A stretch of 64,000 bases of DNA from Salvelinus alpinus (Eukaryota > Chordata > Actinopteri > Salmoniformes > Salmonidae). Below the pieces are notes generated by a model. It was not told the DNA's origin and ran no database searches. It was given only the letters and a program-made list of their open reading frames with translations. The stretch lies in the NCBI RefSeq assembly GCF_045679555.1, contig NC_092094.1, positions 14,018,612-14,082,611 on the forward strand. The letters are read 5' to 3'. Each line of letters opens with the position of its first letter. The stretch's first letter is position 1. A program made the position numbers and the translations under genes. Positions 10,888 to 22,132 of the stretch are shown piece by piece.

Positions 10888-11448
10888 GGATAGTTCAACC
10901 AAAATGTATGTTTTGGATCAAATTCCTCTCACCTTGAGTTGTGTCTGTAGGTCAGTAGTGACAGCATCCACAATAATCTATTGTTTATTTTTGCCACAGC
11001 CAAGAGTTAGCATTGTCCCCCCAAAATGTATGTAATCCATGGTTCCGACGTAAGCAAAACTGCGTTGCAAGCCGAAACTTCCTCAAAAACATTTCAAACT
11101 AACTTCGACGGGGCTTTATTAATTCGCAAACTGCTGAAATAATCGCTGGAATTTTGTTTCTTAAAACTGGAACTATTTCCTCATGTAGTCTGCCAGCCAC
11201 TTCTGTTTCTGTCGTTTGCTGTAACATGGACAACAAAGTTGTGTTATATTGTATTCCATTAGCCACTCAAACGCAGATTGATTACCAGCTGTGAACAAAC
11301 TCACCAGTGGCTTGATGGACGGGGCTTATCATGCTAACCCCTGGCTGTGGCAAAAGTGAACAACATATTTTTGTGGATGCTGTTACTTCTGGCCTACAGA
11401 CACAACTCAAAGTTTTAACCCAAACATACATTTTGGATAAACTATACC
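10888..11448. mobile_element. Long-armed foldback DNA element
   Basis: The left arm, about 10888-11010, matches the reverse complement of about 11340-11448 over some 110 bp at roughly 80%. Shared landmarks are TTGAGTTGTGTCTGTAGG and TTTTGCCACAGCCA, inverted on the right. The ~330-bp interior has no open frame. This is a non-autonomous DNA transposon of unknown family. Confidence 0.75.
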
Positions 11449-11901
11449 TTTAATCATAGATTCATATTGACCTGTGTGTTATCTTGATTTTGGCATCATG
11501 ACCAGGTGTCATTGAAGGAGATATTCATCACATTCCAATGGTAAAACTGGGGGAAATGTCCCCTCGTCCCCGGTCCCCAGTGAAAGTTGTGCCCCTGGTA
11601 ATTAACCATGCAAAGGTTACCTTGATTGAAAACCGCATCCTCTCAGTCAATGATACGACAGGCTATTTACAAAGCGATTGTGGAGGGATTTTAATTGAAA
11701 CCGTGTACCAGTGGAATTTCACACTTTATTTGTTCATATTACGGTGATATAATTATTCAGTTGGAAAATGAACATCAAAACAATTGAATATGCTAAATAT
11801 GAGAAACAAAATTATTTTATAAATCAATACTTTGCCTGCAGAAAAGGATGTTGGATAATATGCAAGTTATTTTTTATATACTTTTTTAAAAGTATACTTT
11901 A
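11449..11901. other. Unassigned sequence
   Basis: No gene or repeat recognised; AT-rich after 11760. Confidence 0.35.
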
Positions 11902-12388
11902 TGTCACGTTCCTGACCTGTTTTATGTTATTTTTGATTGTGTTTAGTTGGTCAGGGCGTGAGTTGGGGTGGGCATTCTATGTTTTGTGTTTCTATGTTTA
12001 GGTCACTTGTAATTAGCCTTATATAGTTCTCAATCAGGGACAAGTGTTTGACGTTTTCCTCTGATTGAGAACCATATATAGGTTGGCTGTTCACACTGTT
12101 TGTTTGTGGGTGATTGTCTTCCGTGTCTGTGTCTGCGCACCACACGGGACTGTTTCGTTTGTTCGTTCGTTTGATGTAGTCTGTTCCTGTTCGTGAGTTC
12201 TTCGTGTAGTTATGTAAGTTCCATGTTCAGGTCTGTCTACGTCGTTTTGTTATTTTGTAATTTTCCAAGTGTTTTTTCGTGTTCGTCTTTGTCTTGAAAT
12301 AAATTCAATATGTCATCACACCTCGCTGCATTTTGGTCGAATCCTTGCTCCTCCTCTTCGGATGAAGAGGAGGAGGAGAACCGTTACA
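11902..12388 (+). mobile_element. Salmonid DNA element, TGTCACG...CCGTTAC type
   Basis: It starts TGTCACGTTCCTGACC and ends GAGGAGGAGAACCGTTAC(A). A 6-bp direct repeat, ACTTTA, can be read on both sides. The element contains GGTCAGGGCGTGAGTTGGG and an internal inverted pair (CTCAATCAG...CTGATTGAGAACCAT). It resembles 37474-37836 at the left end and 980-1149 at the right end. It is non-coding and probably non-autonomous. Confidence 0.7.
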
Positions 12389-13470
12389 CTTTAATATATC
12401 CTTTGGACATTTAAAGTTAAATATACTTTTTTGAAGAATACTTAAGTGTATATTCTTGATTTATGAAAAAGCATGTTTCGCAGCTGTGCATGTTCCCGTA
12501 TGTAGAATAAACAATCATTATCATTGTCAGCTTTCTCTTTTTCTGCAGTCTTCTGAACAAAAATTGAGCAAGAACTTTGAAACTCATTAATGGCATTGAA
12601 ACTATACTTATAGTGTACTTGTCATCATGAGCAGAGTTTAATCAAAAACGATGCTTCAACTTAAGAACAACTCCAAGTGTATTTTGAATAAATATACTAC
12701 ATTTCAATTAAATTGTATGACATTTAAGTACACTTTTAATAAGTGTGTTTAAAGAGCCACTGAACATGCCGATTGGCACGTGTGTTTTTCTGTTGCTCAT
12801 TAGACAAATTAGATTTCAGTCTTGGAAATTTGTTCAAAACCCCCAGAATCAATCTAAGATTGATCTGTAATAAAGAAATCTGTAATACATTTTTATATTT
12901 AAGCAGAGGATGTGATAGTTGAGCAATTTTACATCTAACTAAGGTGTAAAAATGTGCAATGTGTTGTCTTATGTAAACAATGTCAGAGCTGCTGGGCAGG
13001 TCTGTCTCACTGTGTATGCTATTGGATAGAGGGCAATCACCACAGCTGTTCACCCCATGATAGTGGACAAATGGACAGCTTCAAATCAAAATGCAACCTT
13101 CATTTACCTGTTGTGACACACGAATGTTCCAAATTGTTTTAGGCGAGACTGACTTTATGACCAAAATTATCCTATTTACACTTTGTAGTCAATTTTGACA
13201 CTAGAATAACATTTTCTGAATAATATCTGTTTTCAAAAGCATTCGTTGCTTTTTAAAGGCAGTCGCTCTTTAAGTGTAATGATTGGGAACATATAGTAGA
13301 ATAAAATACTAAAAAACAATGCTGTAGTGAACATATAGTATACTTAAAGATTAAAAACTATTCATTTCAAATACACTTTTAATAAGTTTATTGAAGTGAA
13401 ATGATAGCACATTTATAGTATACTTAAAGATATACTAGAAAAATACATGATATATTATATGAGTATATTA
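12389..13470. other. AT-rich region with short dispersed repeats
   Basis: The motif TACACTTTTAATAAGT occurs at about 12729 and 13372. A TATAGTATACTTAAAGAT motif occurs twice near 13335 and 13420. The segment at 13146-13210 resembles 25045-25100 (TGACTTTATGA, then ATCCTA and TACACTTT). These look like eroded MITEs. No gene is seen. Confidence 0.45.
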
Positions 13471-13472
13471 TA

Positions 13473-14158
13473 CTAAACAATACTATAAATGCAATATGTT
13501 ACAATTTCAAAGATTTTACTGAGTTACATTTCACGTAAGGAAATCAGTCAATTCATTAGGCCCTAATCTATGGATTTCACGACTGGGAATATAGATATGC
13601 ATCTGTTCCTCACAGATACCTTAAAAAAAATGGGCCTCACAATGAGCCTCAAGATCTCGTCACAATATTTCTGTGCACTCAAATTGCCATCGATAAAATG
13701 CAATTGTGTTCATTGTCCGTAGCTTATGCCTGTCAATACCATAACCCCACCGCCACCATGGGGCTCTCTGTTCACAACGTTGACATCAGCAAACTGCTCG
13801 CCCACACAACGCCATTCACGTGGTCTGCGGTTGTGAGGCCGGTTGGACGTACTTACAAATTCTCTAAAACGATGTTGGAGGCGGCTTATGGTAAAGAAAT
13901 TAACATTACATTCTCTGGCAACAGCTTTGGTGGACATTCCTACAGTTAGCATGCCAATTGCACGCTCCCTCAAAACTTGAGACATCTGTTGCATTGTGTT
14001 GTGTGACAAAACTGCACATTTTAGAGAGGCCTTGTATTGTCCCCAACAAAAGGTGCACCTGTGTAATGATCATACTGTTTAATCAGCTTCTTGATATGCC
14101 ACACCCGTTAGGTGGAAGGATTATCTTGGCAAAATTTGAGATTATATTTTTGTTCAGT
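13473..14158 (-). mobile_element. Tc1-like element, internally deleted
   Basis: It is flanked by TA and has ends of the CTGAACAAAAATAT type (left CTAAACAATACTATAAATGC, right TTTTTGTTCAGTG). It belongs with 19330-22132 and 28525-29337. At ~690 bp it is less than half the length of an autonomous Tc1 element. Confidence 0.8.
13740..14009 (-). pseudogene. Tc1 transposase remnant
   Basis: The N-terminal helix-turn-helix is readable: [20 protein letters not shown], then [13 protein letters not shown] and a GRPR-like basic patch (HNRRPRE). The frame then jumps to a glycine-rich segment (HGGGGVMV) that normally lies in the DDE domain. An internal deletion has thus fused the DNA-binding part to a sliver of the catalytic part. 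The catalytic Asp and Glu residues are absent. Confidence 0.75.
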
Positions 14159-14159
14159 G

Positions 14160-14793
14160 TGTATGAATTAGTTGTATATTTGTAATTTATCAAAATATAA
14201 AATATTTCCACTTGGGTTCTAAAAGCAGCTCTGGAAGACATGGTATGTTGTACTTTGCCCAGAAGAAATTTCAGTTATATATATTTTTTTAACTTATAAT
14301 CAATACAGTATATTATGATTAATTTAAATGACCATTGAACAGCAGCAAATCTTAGACTGTGCTTAAAAAAATAACAATTTGTTTTATTGTTCATGTTCAA
14401 TATACACCCTCATAACTCCTACAATTATCATCCACAGGGCCCCTCTCATCTCAGCCAGCAACTCCAGGCGCAAAAGGCCATTTGTGACGCAACCCCTGTC
14501 TATTTGTCTTGCCTGTGTAGACGTGCTCCCTGAAATTTGCCCTCGTTGATCTGTAGAAATAAATCAGTTTATCTGCGTCCAGCAGTGACGGGCATCTTCA
14601 GATCAGCTTCATGTGATTTGGCGACACAGACCGCCAGGCACCAAGCGGTCAAAGGTATGTAATGACGTTCCACTGAGTGACGTGTATAGCCTCTTCATGA
14701 CTATAAACAGCATGTGTTTGTGTCTTGGTGAGTCCGTGACCTAATGTATCGGTTTGAAACATCTAAAATGGTGGAAAAACCATTGGGAAAATC
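14160..14793. other. Unassigned sequence
   Basis: No gene or repeat recognised. Confidence 0.35.
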
Positions 14794-16013
14794 AGGTGAA
14801 GAACAGGAGAAAATCAAGTGATGGTCAGGAGAAAATCAAGTGATGGTCAGGAGAAAATCAAGTGATGGTCAGGAGAAAATCAAGTGATGGTCAGGAGAAA
14901 ATCAAGTGATGGTCAGGAGAAAATCAAGTGATGGTCAGGAGAAAATCAAGTGATGGTCAGGAGAAAATCAAGTGATGGTCAGGAGAAAATCAAGTGATGG
15001 TCAGGAGAAAATCTGGTGAAGGTCAGGAGTAGATCAGGTGATGGTCAGGAGAAAATCAAGTGATGGTCAGGAGAAAATCTGGTGAAGGTCAGGAGAAAAT
15101 CAAGTGATGGTCAGGAGAAAATCAAGTGATGGTCAGGAGAAAATCAAGTGATGGTCAGGAGAAAATCAAGTGATGGTCAGGAGAAAATCAAGTGATGGTC
15201 AGGAGAAAATCAAGTGATGGTCAGGAGAAAATCTGGTGAAGGTCAGGAGTAGATCAGGTGATGGTCAGGAGAAAATCAAGTGATGGTCAGGAGAAAATCT
15301 GGTGAAGGTCAGGAGAAAATCAGGTGAAGGTCCGGAGAAAATCAGGTGAAGGTCCGGAGAAAATCAGGTGAAGGTCCGGAGAAAATCAGGTGAAGGTCCG
15401 GAGAAAATCAGGTGATGGTCAGGAGAAAATCAAGTGATGGTCAGGAGAAAATCAAGTGATGGTCAGGAGAAAATCAAGTGATGGTCAGGAGAAAATCAAG
15501 TGATGGTCAGGAGAAAATCTGGTGAAGGTCAGGAGTAGATCAGGTGATGGTCAGGAGAAAATCAAGTGATGGTCAGAAGAAAATCTGGTGAAGGTCAGGA
15601 GAAAATCAGGTGAAGGTCCGGAGAAAATCAGGTGAAGGTCCGGAGAAAATCAGGTGAAGGTCCGGAGAAAATCAGGTGAAGGTCCGGAGAAAATCAGGTG
15701 AAGGTCAGGAGAAAATCAGGTGAAGGTCCGGAGAAAATCAGGTGAAGGTCCGGAGAAAATCAGGTGAAGGTCCGGAGAAAATCAGGTGAAGGTCCGGAGA
15801 AAATCAGGTGAAGGTCCGGAGAAAATCAGGTGAAGGTCCGGAGAAAATCAGGTGAAGGTCCGGAGAAAATCAGGTGAAGGTCCGGAGAAAATCAGGTGAA
15901 GGACAGGAGAAATTCAGGTGAAGGCCAGGAGAAAATCAGGTGAAGGTCCGGAGCAAATCAGGTGAAGGTCCGGAGAAAATCAGGCGAAAGGTCAGGAGAA
16001 GGTCAGTATATTA
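14794..16013 (+). repeat. Minisatellite, 22-bp unit, ~55 copies
   Basis: There are two main unit types: AAGTGATGGTCAGGAGAAAATC-like on the left and AGGTGAAGGTCCGGAGAAAATC-like on the right. A composite block starting CTGGTGAAGGTCAGGAGTAG recurs at 15013, 15233 and 15519, spacings of exactly 10 and 13 units, which shows block-wise duplication. Edge copies (14794 and after 15985) are diverged. Confidence 0.97.
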
Positions 16014-16020
16014 TCAGGAG

Positions 16021-16471
16021 AAGTGGGCTTGTTTGGATTTTGTGTGTTTCTGCTGATAAGAAAATACGTGTGTTGGGTCTCACCCTAATTGATGGATTTG
16101 TTGTGTTGTCATGTTTTTCATCTACGGAGCAGAGTTAGAATGCCCAAAAAGGGTGAAAGAGATTTAGGTTGCCAAAAGTAAGGGCAGTTCAGAGAGTGTC
16201 TTATGCAGAGGCTGTCAAAAAGGTTGAAAGAACAAATGGCTCTGAAGGTCCCATGGTGGATAGGGTTACACCGCAGCCTGTGGAGTTTGCCTATCGCCAA
16301 CGGCCCCAGAAATTATTCATGTGAAGGTTGATTTTGTGTTTTTTATGTGTGTGTGTGTGTGTGCGCGTATGTGTTGGCACGTTCATGTGTGCATGCAGTC
16401 GAGACCAAGAGTAGTGTGGAGGTGAAGAGGAAGGACTGTTGGACTGGACTGTATCCCAACATCTCTTATTC
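16021..16471. other. Unassigned sequence with short GT run
   Basis: It contains a short TGTGTGTG run at 16346-16363 and otherwise nothing recognised. It is the left flank of the second copy of the duplication. Confidence 0.4.
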
Positions 16472-17456
16472 AGCTATCCCCCATGACACTGCAATGCATA
16501 GATCTTATGACTGCGTTCTCTTTCCTGTAATTACTCTTCTACAGGAAAATGTTATTAAATTGATGATATGAATGATAAATGTACTGTACTATTGCCCTAC
16601 TATTTGCATCAGTTGAGCAGTAAGCCACCCAAGTAGGAGTCTACAGTGTTGACAATCAAAGGCAAGGAAAGAAACTGGGAAATGTACGGGTAACTGCCGA
16701 AAGATCAAAGATCATACCCACAAGACATGCTAACCTCTCACCATTACCAATAACAGGGGAGGTGATCATTTTTTTGGGGGGGGTATGATATTTATGCCTC
16801 TGTAAATTTCTCAGTTATCATTACTCACAATTAATTCATTATCCATAATCATGGTAGCATCCACATTAATACGTGTTTAGAAACACACATATTATTTTCT
16901 TATTTACAATAAAAGTAACTCCAATTTTACCATTCATTTCTATTGGGTACACATATAAGTGAATTTGTCCTAATAATGTTGGTTCCCTAAAATGGGAGGA
17001 CTATGTACAAAAAGTGCTGTAATTTATAAACAGTTCACCAGATATGGATGAAAATACTCTCAAATTAAGACTCATAGTCATTATATCATTTCAAATCCAT
17101 AGTGCTGGAGTATAGAGCCAAAACAACCAAAAATGTGTCACTGTCCAAATACTTTTGGATCTCACTGTATATAAAGAGTATCATCCACTTCCAACGATTC
17201 ATCCATCTCATCTGTCTCAATAAAGATATGAAAGAAGGGAATTCAGGAGGGAAAGAAAGTTAGCCAGTTCTGTCGAAATAAGGGAATTCTGTTATCCTTT
17301 ATGATAAAGTATAAAGAGTGCACATTTTTACAATGTGAAACTGTGCCAAAACTATAGTACATATGATGACAGACTCAACCCATCTGCTCCATGTATGATT
17401 TACTGTATCTGTAACCATGATTCAATGTTACCTTTCAGAATTCAAGGTTGCGTTAA
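16472..17456. repeat. Right copy of the ~980-bp direct duplication
   Basis: About 99% identical to 1-979 by eye, in the same orientation, and containing the same Tc1-type remnant. Here the sequence continues past the breakpoint without the TGTAACGG element, so this copy has either the uninserted state or a different junction. Confidence 0.9.
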
Positions 17457-18037
17457 AGAACGTTACATGAAGATTGATCCAATTTCCTTCTGGAAATTAA
17501 TTTCATGATACGTCCAAATTCTTACACCTCAACATTTCGTTTTTTTCTCGCTTTTCCACAGAAAAAGAACATGCACGGACCTCCTCCTCTGAAGTGAGGT
17601 CTTTTCTACAGTGTTCTGTGTTACCAAAAATAAGAACAACTGAGGAACTCATCTGGTAATATGCTTTAATGAGCTCAACAGAATCTGTAATTAATGAATT
17701 GCCTATGAATAGTCCGCAAACACAAATCAATTAGGGATTAATAAGAGTGATTCCTGTAGTCTATTTCGGAAGGCCTGGCTGACAAGTGGGTACGTCTGGA
17801 GTGCCTGCACCAATCAAATAATATAAACAAATCTGGTTAAGAAAGCAAAGCTGCAACGCTTACCCCAAAAAGTATATATATATATTTTTTTTTTTTTTCT
17901 CCATTTGCACCCTATCCTAAGTGAAGACTTGCTGACAGTGGGAGAAGTTCACTGTCAGCTAATGCTTGGTTTGAGTTTAAGGTTATTTTTATGATTATTT
18001 TTATTTTTACAGGGACAGTGCAGATGAATCAACGTTT
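17457..18037. other. Unassigned sequence
   Basis: No gene recognised. It includes a TATATATA/T-run near 17872-17899. Confidence 0.35.
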
Positions 18038-18402
18038 CAGTAGATGCTCTACTATCTACAGACTATCAGGAACTTGTCAACTGCATTTCTGTTGACTTTC
18101 AACAAGAAAGTGTTTGTAATCCATCTACAGATGTTCAACAAACTATCAGCAGCATTTCAACAGCATATCTGTAGCCTGTCAGTAATATTCCAACAGTGTG
18201 TCCCTTTGTTTGCACAAATACCAAGCCCATCTATAGAGGAACAACAAACAATCAGGAGACTATCAGCATCATCTCAACTGCACAACTTAACAGTTGAAAT
18301 AAATAGTTTGTTGATGGGCTACAGACACATTCTTGTTGAAAGTCTACAGACATGAAGATGAGCTGTTCCTGATAGTCTGTACATAGTTTGTAGAGCATAT
18401 CC
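18038..18402. mobile_element. Foldback element with ATGCTCTAC termini
   Basis: The left end has ATGCTCTACTATCTACAGAC and the right end has, inverted, the matching GTAGAGCAT with TCCTGATAGTCTGTA. Arms are ~35 bp. The interior is rich in CTGTAG, CAACA and CATTTC motifs. An open frame (18044-18355) crosses it but has no recognisable domain. Confidence 0.55.
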
Positions 18403-19114
18403 AAAAAGTGTTACCAAAGTCCTTGCCTCTCCATTCCCAGAACTGTTGTGTGGTGAGAATTGTAGCACAAAATGGCTGCTAGAGTTTATCACCCATGTGG
18501 CAAGTCATGGAGTCATCCCTGCAGCCAGCCCTCAGTTAGCCCATTGCCCTCAAGTCAGCTGTCAAAGTCACAGGTTTGTTGGGCCTCACATATAGGTATA
18601 ACTGATTTTGCTTTAAAGGAGTGACTTCTTTGTATGTTGTTCATCAGTGGATTGTCCAGGACTATGTACAAAAAGTGCTGTAATTTCTAGCCCGGGTGCT
18701 GTAATTTCAACACCTGGCTTGGTTCTCCAGCCCGGGTGTTGTGCATGGGCCTTAGGGGGCTATGCCTGCCCTATCATACCTCCTTGCCCGTCCAAATAAA
18801 ATACATGGTTGAATGAAATCTTGTATGACAAATTTTGTTTATTTGTTGCTATGACACTTATGTATGATATTGATATTTTGCCAATTTAGAGTTTAAATTA
18901 ATAATTGTATTATTAAATTAAATATGGCTCAAGTAGGTTTATTATGACTGACAGGGTTTTAGACCTATCATAAATACATCTTAAGGCGCATGTCTCTTTT
19001 TACTGCTGATTCAAATGAATAATAGTGGGTGGAGCATTAGGTAAACAGTGTGCCTCAGTGATTGTTCGGGAATGTCAAGTTTGAGAGTAGGCTACTGTAA
19101 CGTGTTTCTTCATC
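18403..19114. other. Unassigned, with a transposon scrap
   Basis: Positions 18660-18690 (GACTATGTACAAAAAGTGCT) repeat a piece of the Tc1-type remnant seen at about 525-545. The rest is unrecognised. Confidence 0.4.
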
Positions 19115-19321
19115 GTGGTCAAAATGGATATTAGAAATTGGTTTGCAATAAATAATGCCTCATCTGCTGCAACAAGTGCCACTGGGCCTCCACTAGTCAA
19201 AACCACTGCTACAGTTTCTGGTGATCATGGCAATGCAGCGGCAAGTCCACAGAGGTTACTCTTTATTGATTTCACATTTACAAAGAAATCTGTAGAGAAT
19301 GTCAATGTTGAAATAAATTGA
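19115..19321 (+). pseudogene. Possible N-terminus of a hAT/ZMYM-like protein
   Basis: A short frame begins MDIRNWFAINNA after an upstream in-frame ATG and is Ser/Thr/Ala-rich. An MDIRxFF-like start followed by a low-complexity stretch is common in hAT or ZMYM1-like transposase proteins, but no zinc finger or catalytic part is present. The frame stops just before a Tc1 insertion at 19330. A possible further exon (22448-22551) follows that Tc1 after a TTTTTTCAG acceptor. The call is weak. Confidence 0.25.
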
Positions 19322-19412
19322 TCTTTGTACACTGAACAATAATATAAACGCAACATGTAAAGTGTTGGTCCCATGTCTCCTGAGCTGAAATATGATCCCA
19401 GAAATGTTCCAT

Positions 19413-20455
19413 TAATTTTTATTTTATTTCACCTTTATTTAACCAGGTAGGCCAGTTGAGAACAAGTTCTCATTTACAACTGCGACCTGGCCAAGATAAA
19501 GCAAAGCAGTGCGACAAAAACAACAACACAGTTACACATGGGATAAACAAACGTACAGTCAATAACACAATACAAACATCTGTATACAGTGTGTGCAAAT
19601 TAAATAAGGAGGTGAGGCAATAAATAGGCCAATAGTGGCGAAGTAATCACAATTTAGCAAATTAACACGAGTGATAGATTTGCAGATGAGGATGTGCAAG
19701 TAGTAATACTGGTGTGCAAAAGAGCAGAAAAAAAAACAAATATGGGGATGAGGTAGGTAGTTGGTTGGATGGGCTATTTACAGATGGGGTGTGTACAGCT
19801 GCAGCGATCGGTAAGCTGCTCTGACAGCTGATGCTTAAAGTTAGTGAGGGAGATATGAGACTCCAACTTCAGTGATTTTTGCAGTTCGTTCCAGTCATTG
19901 GCAGCAGAGAACTGGAAGGAAAGGCGGCCAAAGTAAGTGTTGGCTTTGGGGATGACCAGTGAAATATACCTGCTGGAGCGCGTGCTACGGGTGGATGTTG
20001 CTATGGTGACCAGTGAGCTGAGATAAGGCGGAGCTTTACCCAGCAGAGACTTATAGATGACCTGGAGCCAGTGGGTTTGGCGACGAATATGTAGCGAGTA
20101 CCAGCCAATGAGAGCATACAGGTCGCAGTGGTGGGTGGTATATGGGGCTTTGGTGACAAAACGGATGACACTGTGATAGACTGCATCCAATTTGCTGAGT
20201 AGAGTGTTGGAGGCTATTTTGTAAATGACATCGCCGAAGATCGGTAGCATAGTCAGTTTTACAAGGGTATGTTTCGCAGCATGAGAGAAGGAGGCTTTGT
20301 TGTGAAATAGGAAGCCGATTCTAGATTTGATTTTGGATTGGAGATGCTTAATATGAGTCTGGAAGGAGAGTTTATAGTCTAGCCAGACACCTAGGTATTT
20401 GTAGTTGTCCACATATTCTAAGTCAGAACCGTCCAGGGTTCTGCAGAAACCCTGG
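19413..20455 (-). mobile_element. 5'-truncated LINE, 3' end on the left
   Basis: The 3' tail, reading on the minus strand, is the CTACCTGGTTAAATAAAGGTG type. It carries the C-terminal part of a reverse-transcriptase protein and meets a plus-strand LINE head-to-head at about 20455. Confidence 0.8.
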
Positions 20456-20460
20456 TCACT
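19774..20460 (-). pseudogene. LINE reverse transcriptase C-terminal region
   Basis: Recognisable post-catalytic LINE features: [20 protein letters not shown] (thumb region), then LLGKAPPYLSSLV and RSSRYISLVIPKA, typical of CR1/L2/Rex-like elements. The active-site FADD box lies upstream and is missing. The frame of about 225 residues is uninterrupted to its stop, so this insertion is not very old. Confidence 0.75.
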
Positions 20461-22018
20461 CCAATTTGCATACCGCCCAAACAGATCCACAGATGATGCA
20501 ATCTATATTGCACTCTCCACTGCCCTTTCCCACCTGGACAAAAGCAACACTTATGTGAGAATACTATTCATCGACTACAGCTCAGCGTTCAACACCATAG
20601 TACCCTCCAAGCTCATCACTAAGCTAAGGATCCTGGGACTAAACACCTCCCTTTAAACCTGGATCCTGGACTTCCTGACGGGCCGCCTCCAGGGGAATAG
20701 GCTTTGTCGTGCTCTCTTCACAACTGTCTTAGTGTGTTTGGACCATTCTAGTTTGTTGTTGATCTGGACACCAAGGAACTTGAAGCTCTCAACCTGCTCC
20801 ACTACAGCCCCGTCGATGAGAATGGGGGCATGCTCGGTCCTCCTTTTCCTGTAGTCCACAATAATCTCCTTAGTCTTGGTTATGTTGAGGGATAGGTTGT
20901 TATTCTGGCACCACCCGGACAGGTCTCTGACTTCCTCCCTATAGGCTGTCTCGTCGTTGTCGGTGATCAGGCCTACCACTGTTGTGTCGTCTGCAAACTT
21001 AATGATGGTGTTGGAGTCATGCCTGGCCATGCAGTTGTGGGTGAACAGGGAGTACAGGAGGGGACTGAGCACGCACTCCTGGGGAGCTCCAGTGTTGAGG
21101 ATCAGCGTGGCAGACGTGTTGCTACCTACCCTCACCACCTTCAGGAAGCTAAAAAGATTTGGCATGGGTCCTGAGATCCTCAAAAGGTTCTACAGCTGCA
21201 ACATCGAGAGCATCCTGACTGGTTGCATCACTGCCTGGTATGGCAATTGCTCGGCCTCTGACAGAGGGTAGTGCATACGGCCCAGTACATCACTGGGGCT
21301 AAGCTGCCTGCCATCCAGTACCTCTACACCAGGCGGTGTCAGAGGAAGGCCCTAAAAATTGTCAAAGACCCCAGCCACCCCAGTCATAGACTTTTCTCTC
21401 TACTACCGCATGGCAAGCGGTACCGGAGTGCCAAGTCTAGGACAAAAACGCTTCTCAACAGTTTTTACCCCCAAGCCATAAGACTCCTGAACAGGTATTC
21501 AAATGGCTACCCGGACAATTTGCATTGTGTGCCCCCCCCCAACCCCTCTTTTAACGCTGCTGCTACTCTCTGTTTATCATATATGCATAGTCACTTTAAC
21601 TATACATTCATGTACATACTGCCTCAATTGGGCCGACCAACCAGTGATCCTGCACATTGGCTAACCGGGCTATCTGCATTGTGTTCCACCCACCACCCAC
21701 CAACCCCTCTTTTACGCTACTGCTACTCTCTGTTCATCATATATGCATAGTCACTTTAACCATATCTACGTGTACATACTACCTCAATCAGCCTGAGTAA
21801 CCGGTGTCTGTATGTAGCCTCGCTACTTTTATAGCCTCGCTCCTGTATATAGCCTGTCTTTTTACTGTTGTTTTATTTCTTTACCTACCTATTGTTCACC
21901 TAATACCTTTTTTGCACTATTGGTTAGAGCCTGTAAGTAAGCATTTCACTGTAAGTTCATATTACTTATATGAACATGTTGTATTCAGCGCACGTGACAA
22001 ATAAACTTTGATTTGATT
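20456..22018 (+). mobile_element. LINE with a 450-bp internal inversion
   Basis: Three pieces of one LINE type lie in order but with the middle reversed. 20456-20690 (+) has [12 protein letters not shown] and [12 protein letters not shown], the catalytic motif A. 20691-21140 (-) has NTGAPQECVLSPLLYSLFTH and KFADDTTVVGLI. 21141-22018 (+) has ESILTGCITAWYGNCSAS and the ATTTGATT-type tail. Re-inverting the middle piece would restore the order seen in the copy at 40993-42245. Stops and frameshifts make it non-coding. Confidence 0.85.
20691..21140 (-). pseudogene. Inverted reverse-transcriptase core segment
   Basis: Read on the minus strand this encodes the LINE motif B region (GAPQECVLSPLLYS), the FADD catalytic box and FKFLGVQINNKLEW. 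The frame is open throughout. The edges are sharp: GGGCCGCCTCC on the left, and CTCACCACCT followed by TCAGGAAGCT on the right. Confidence 0.85.
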
Positions 22019-22132
22019 TAATTAGAATTAATTTATTTCAGTTGAATTATTTCCTTATATGAACTGTAACTCAGTAAAATCTTTGAAATTGTTGCATGTA
22101 GCGTTTTATATTTTTTGTTCAGTATATTTAAA

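Larger units (their letters stand above)
19330..22132 (-). mobile_element. Tc1-like element split by two LINE fragments
   Basis: The left end (TA, then CACTGAACAATAATATAAAC) and right end (TTTTTTGTTCAG, then TA) form a matching pair of the same family as 28525-29337. Only ~80 bp on the left (19330-19412) and ~110 bp on the right remain outside the inserted LINE sequences. No transposase sequence of its own survives. Confidence 0.8.

Noticed and set aside
14794..16013. Telomeric or centromeric satellite
   Set aside because: The array is only 1.2 kb, with diverged edges and unique flanks; it is an ordinary minisatellite.
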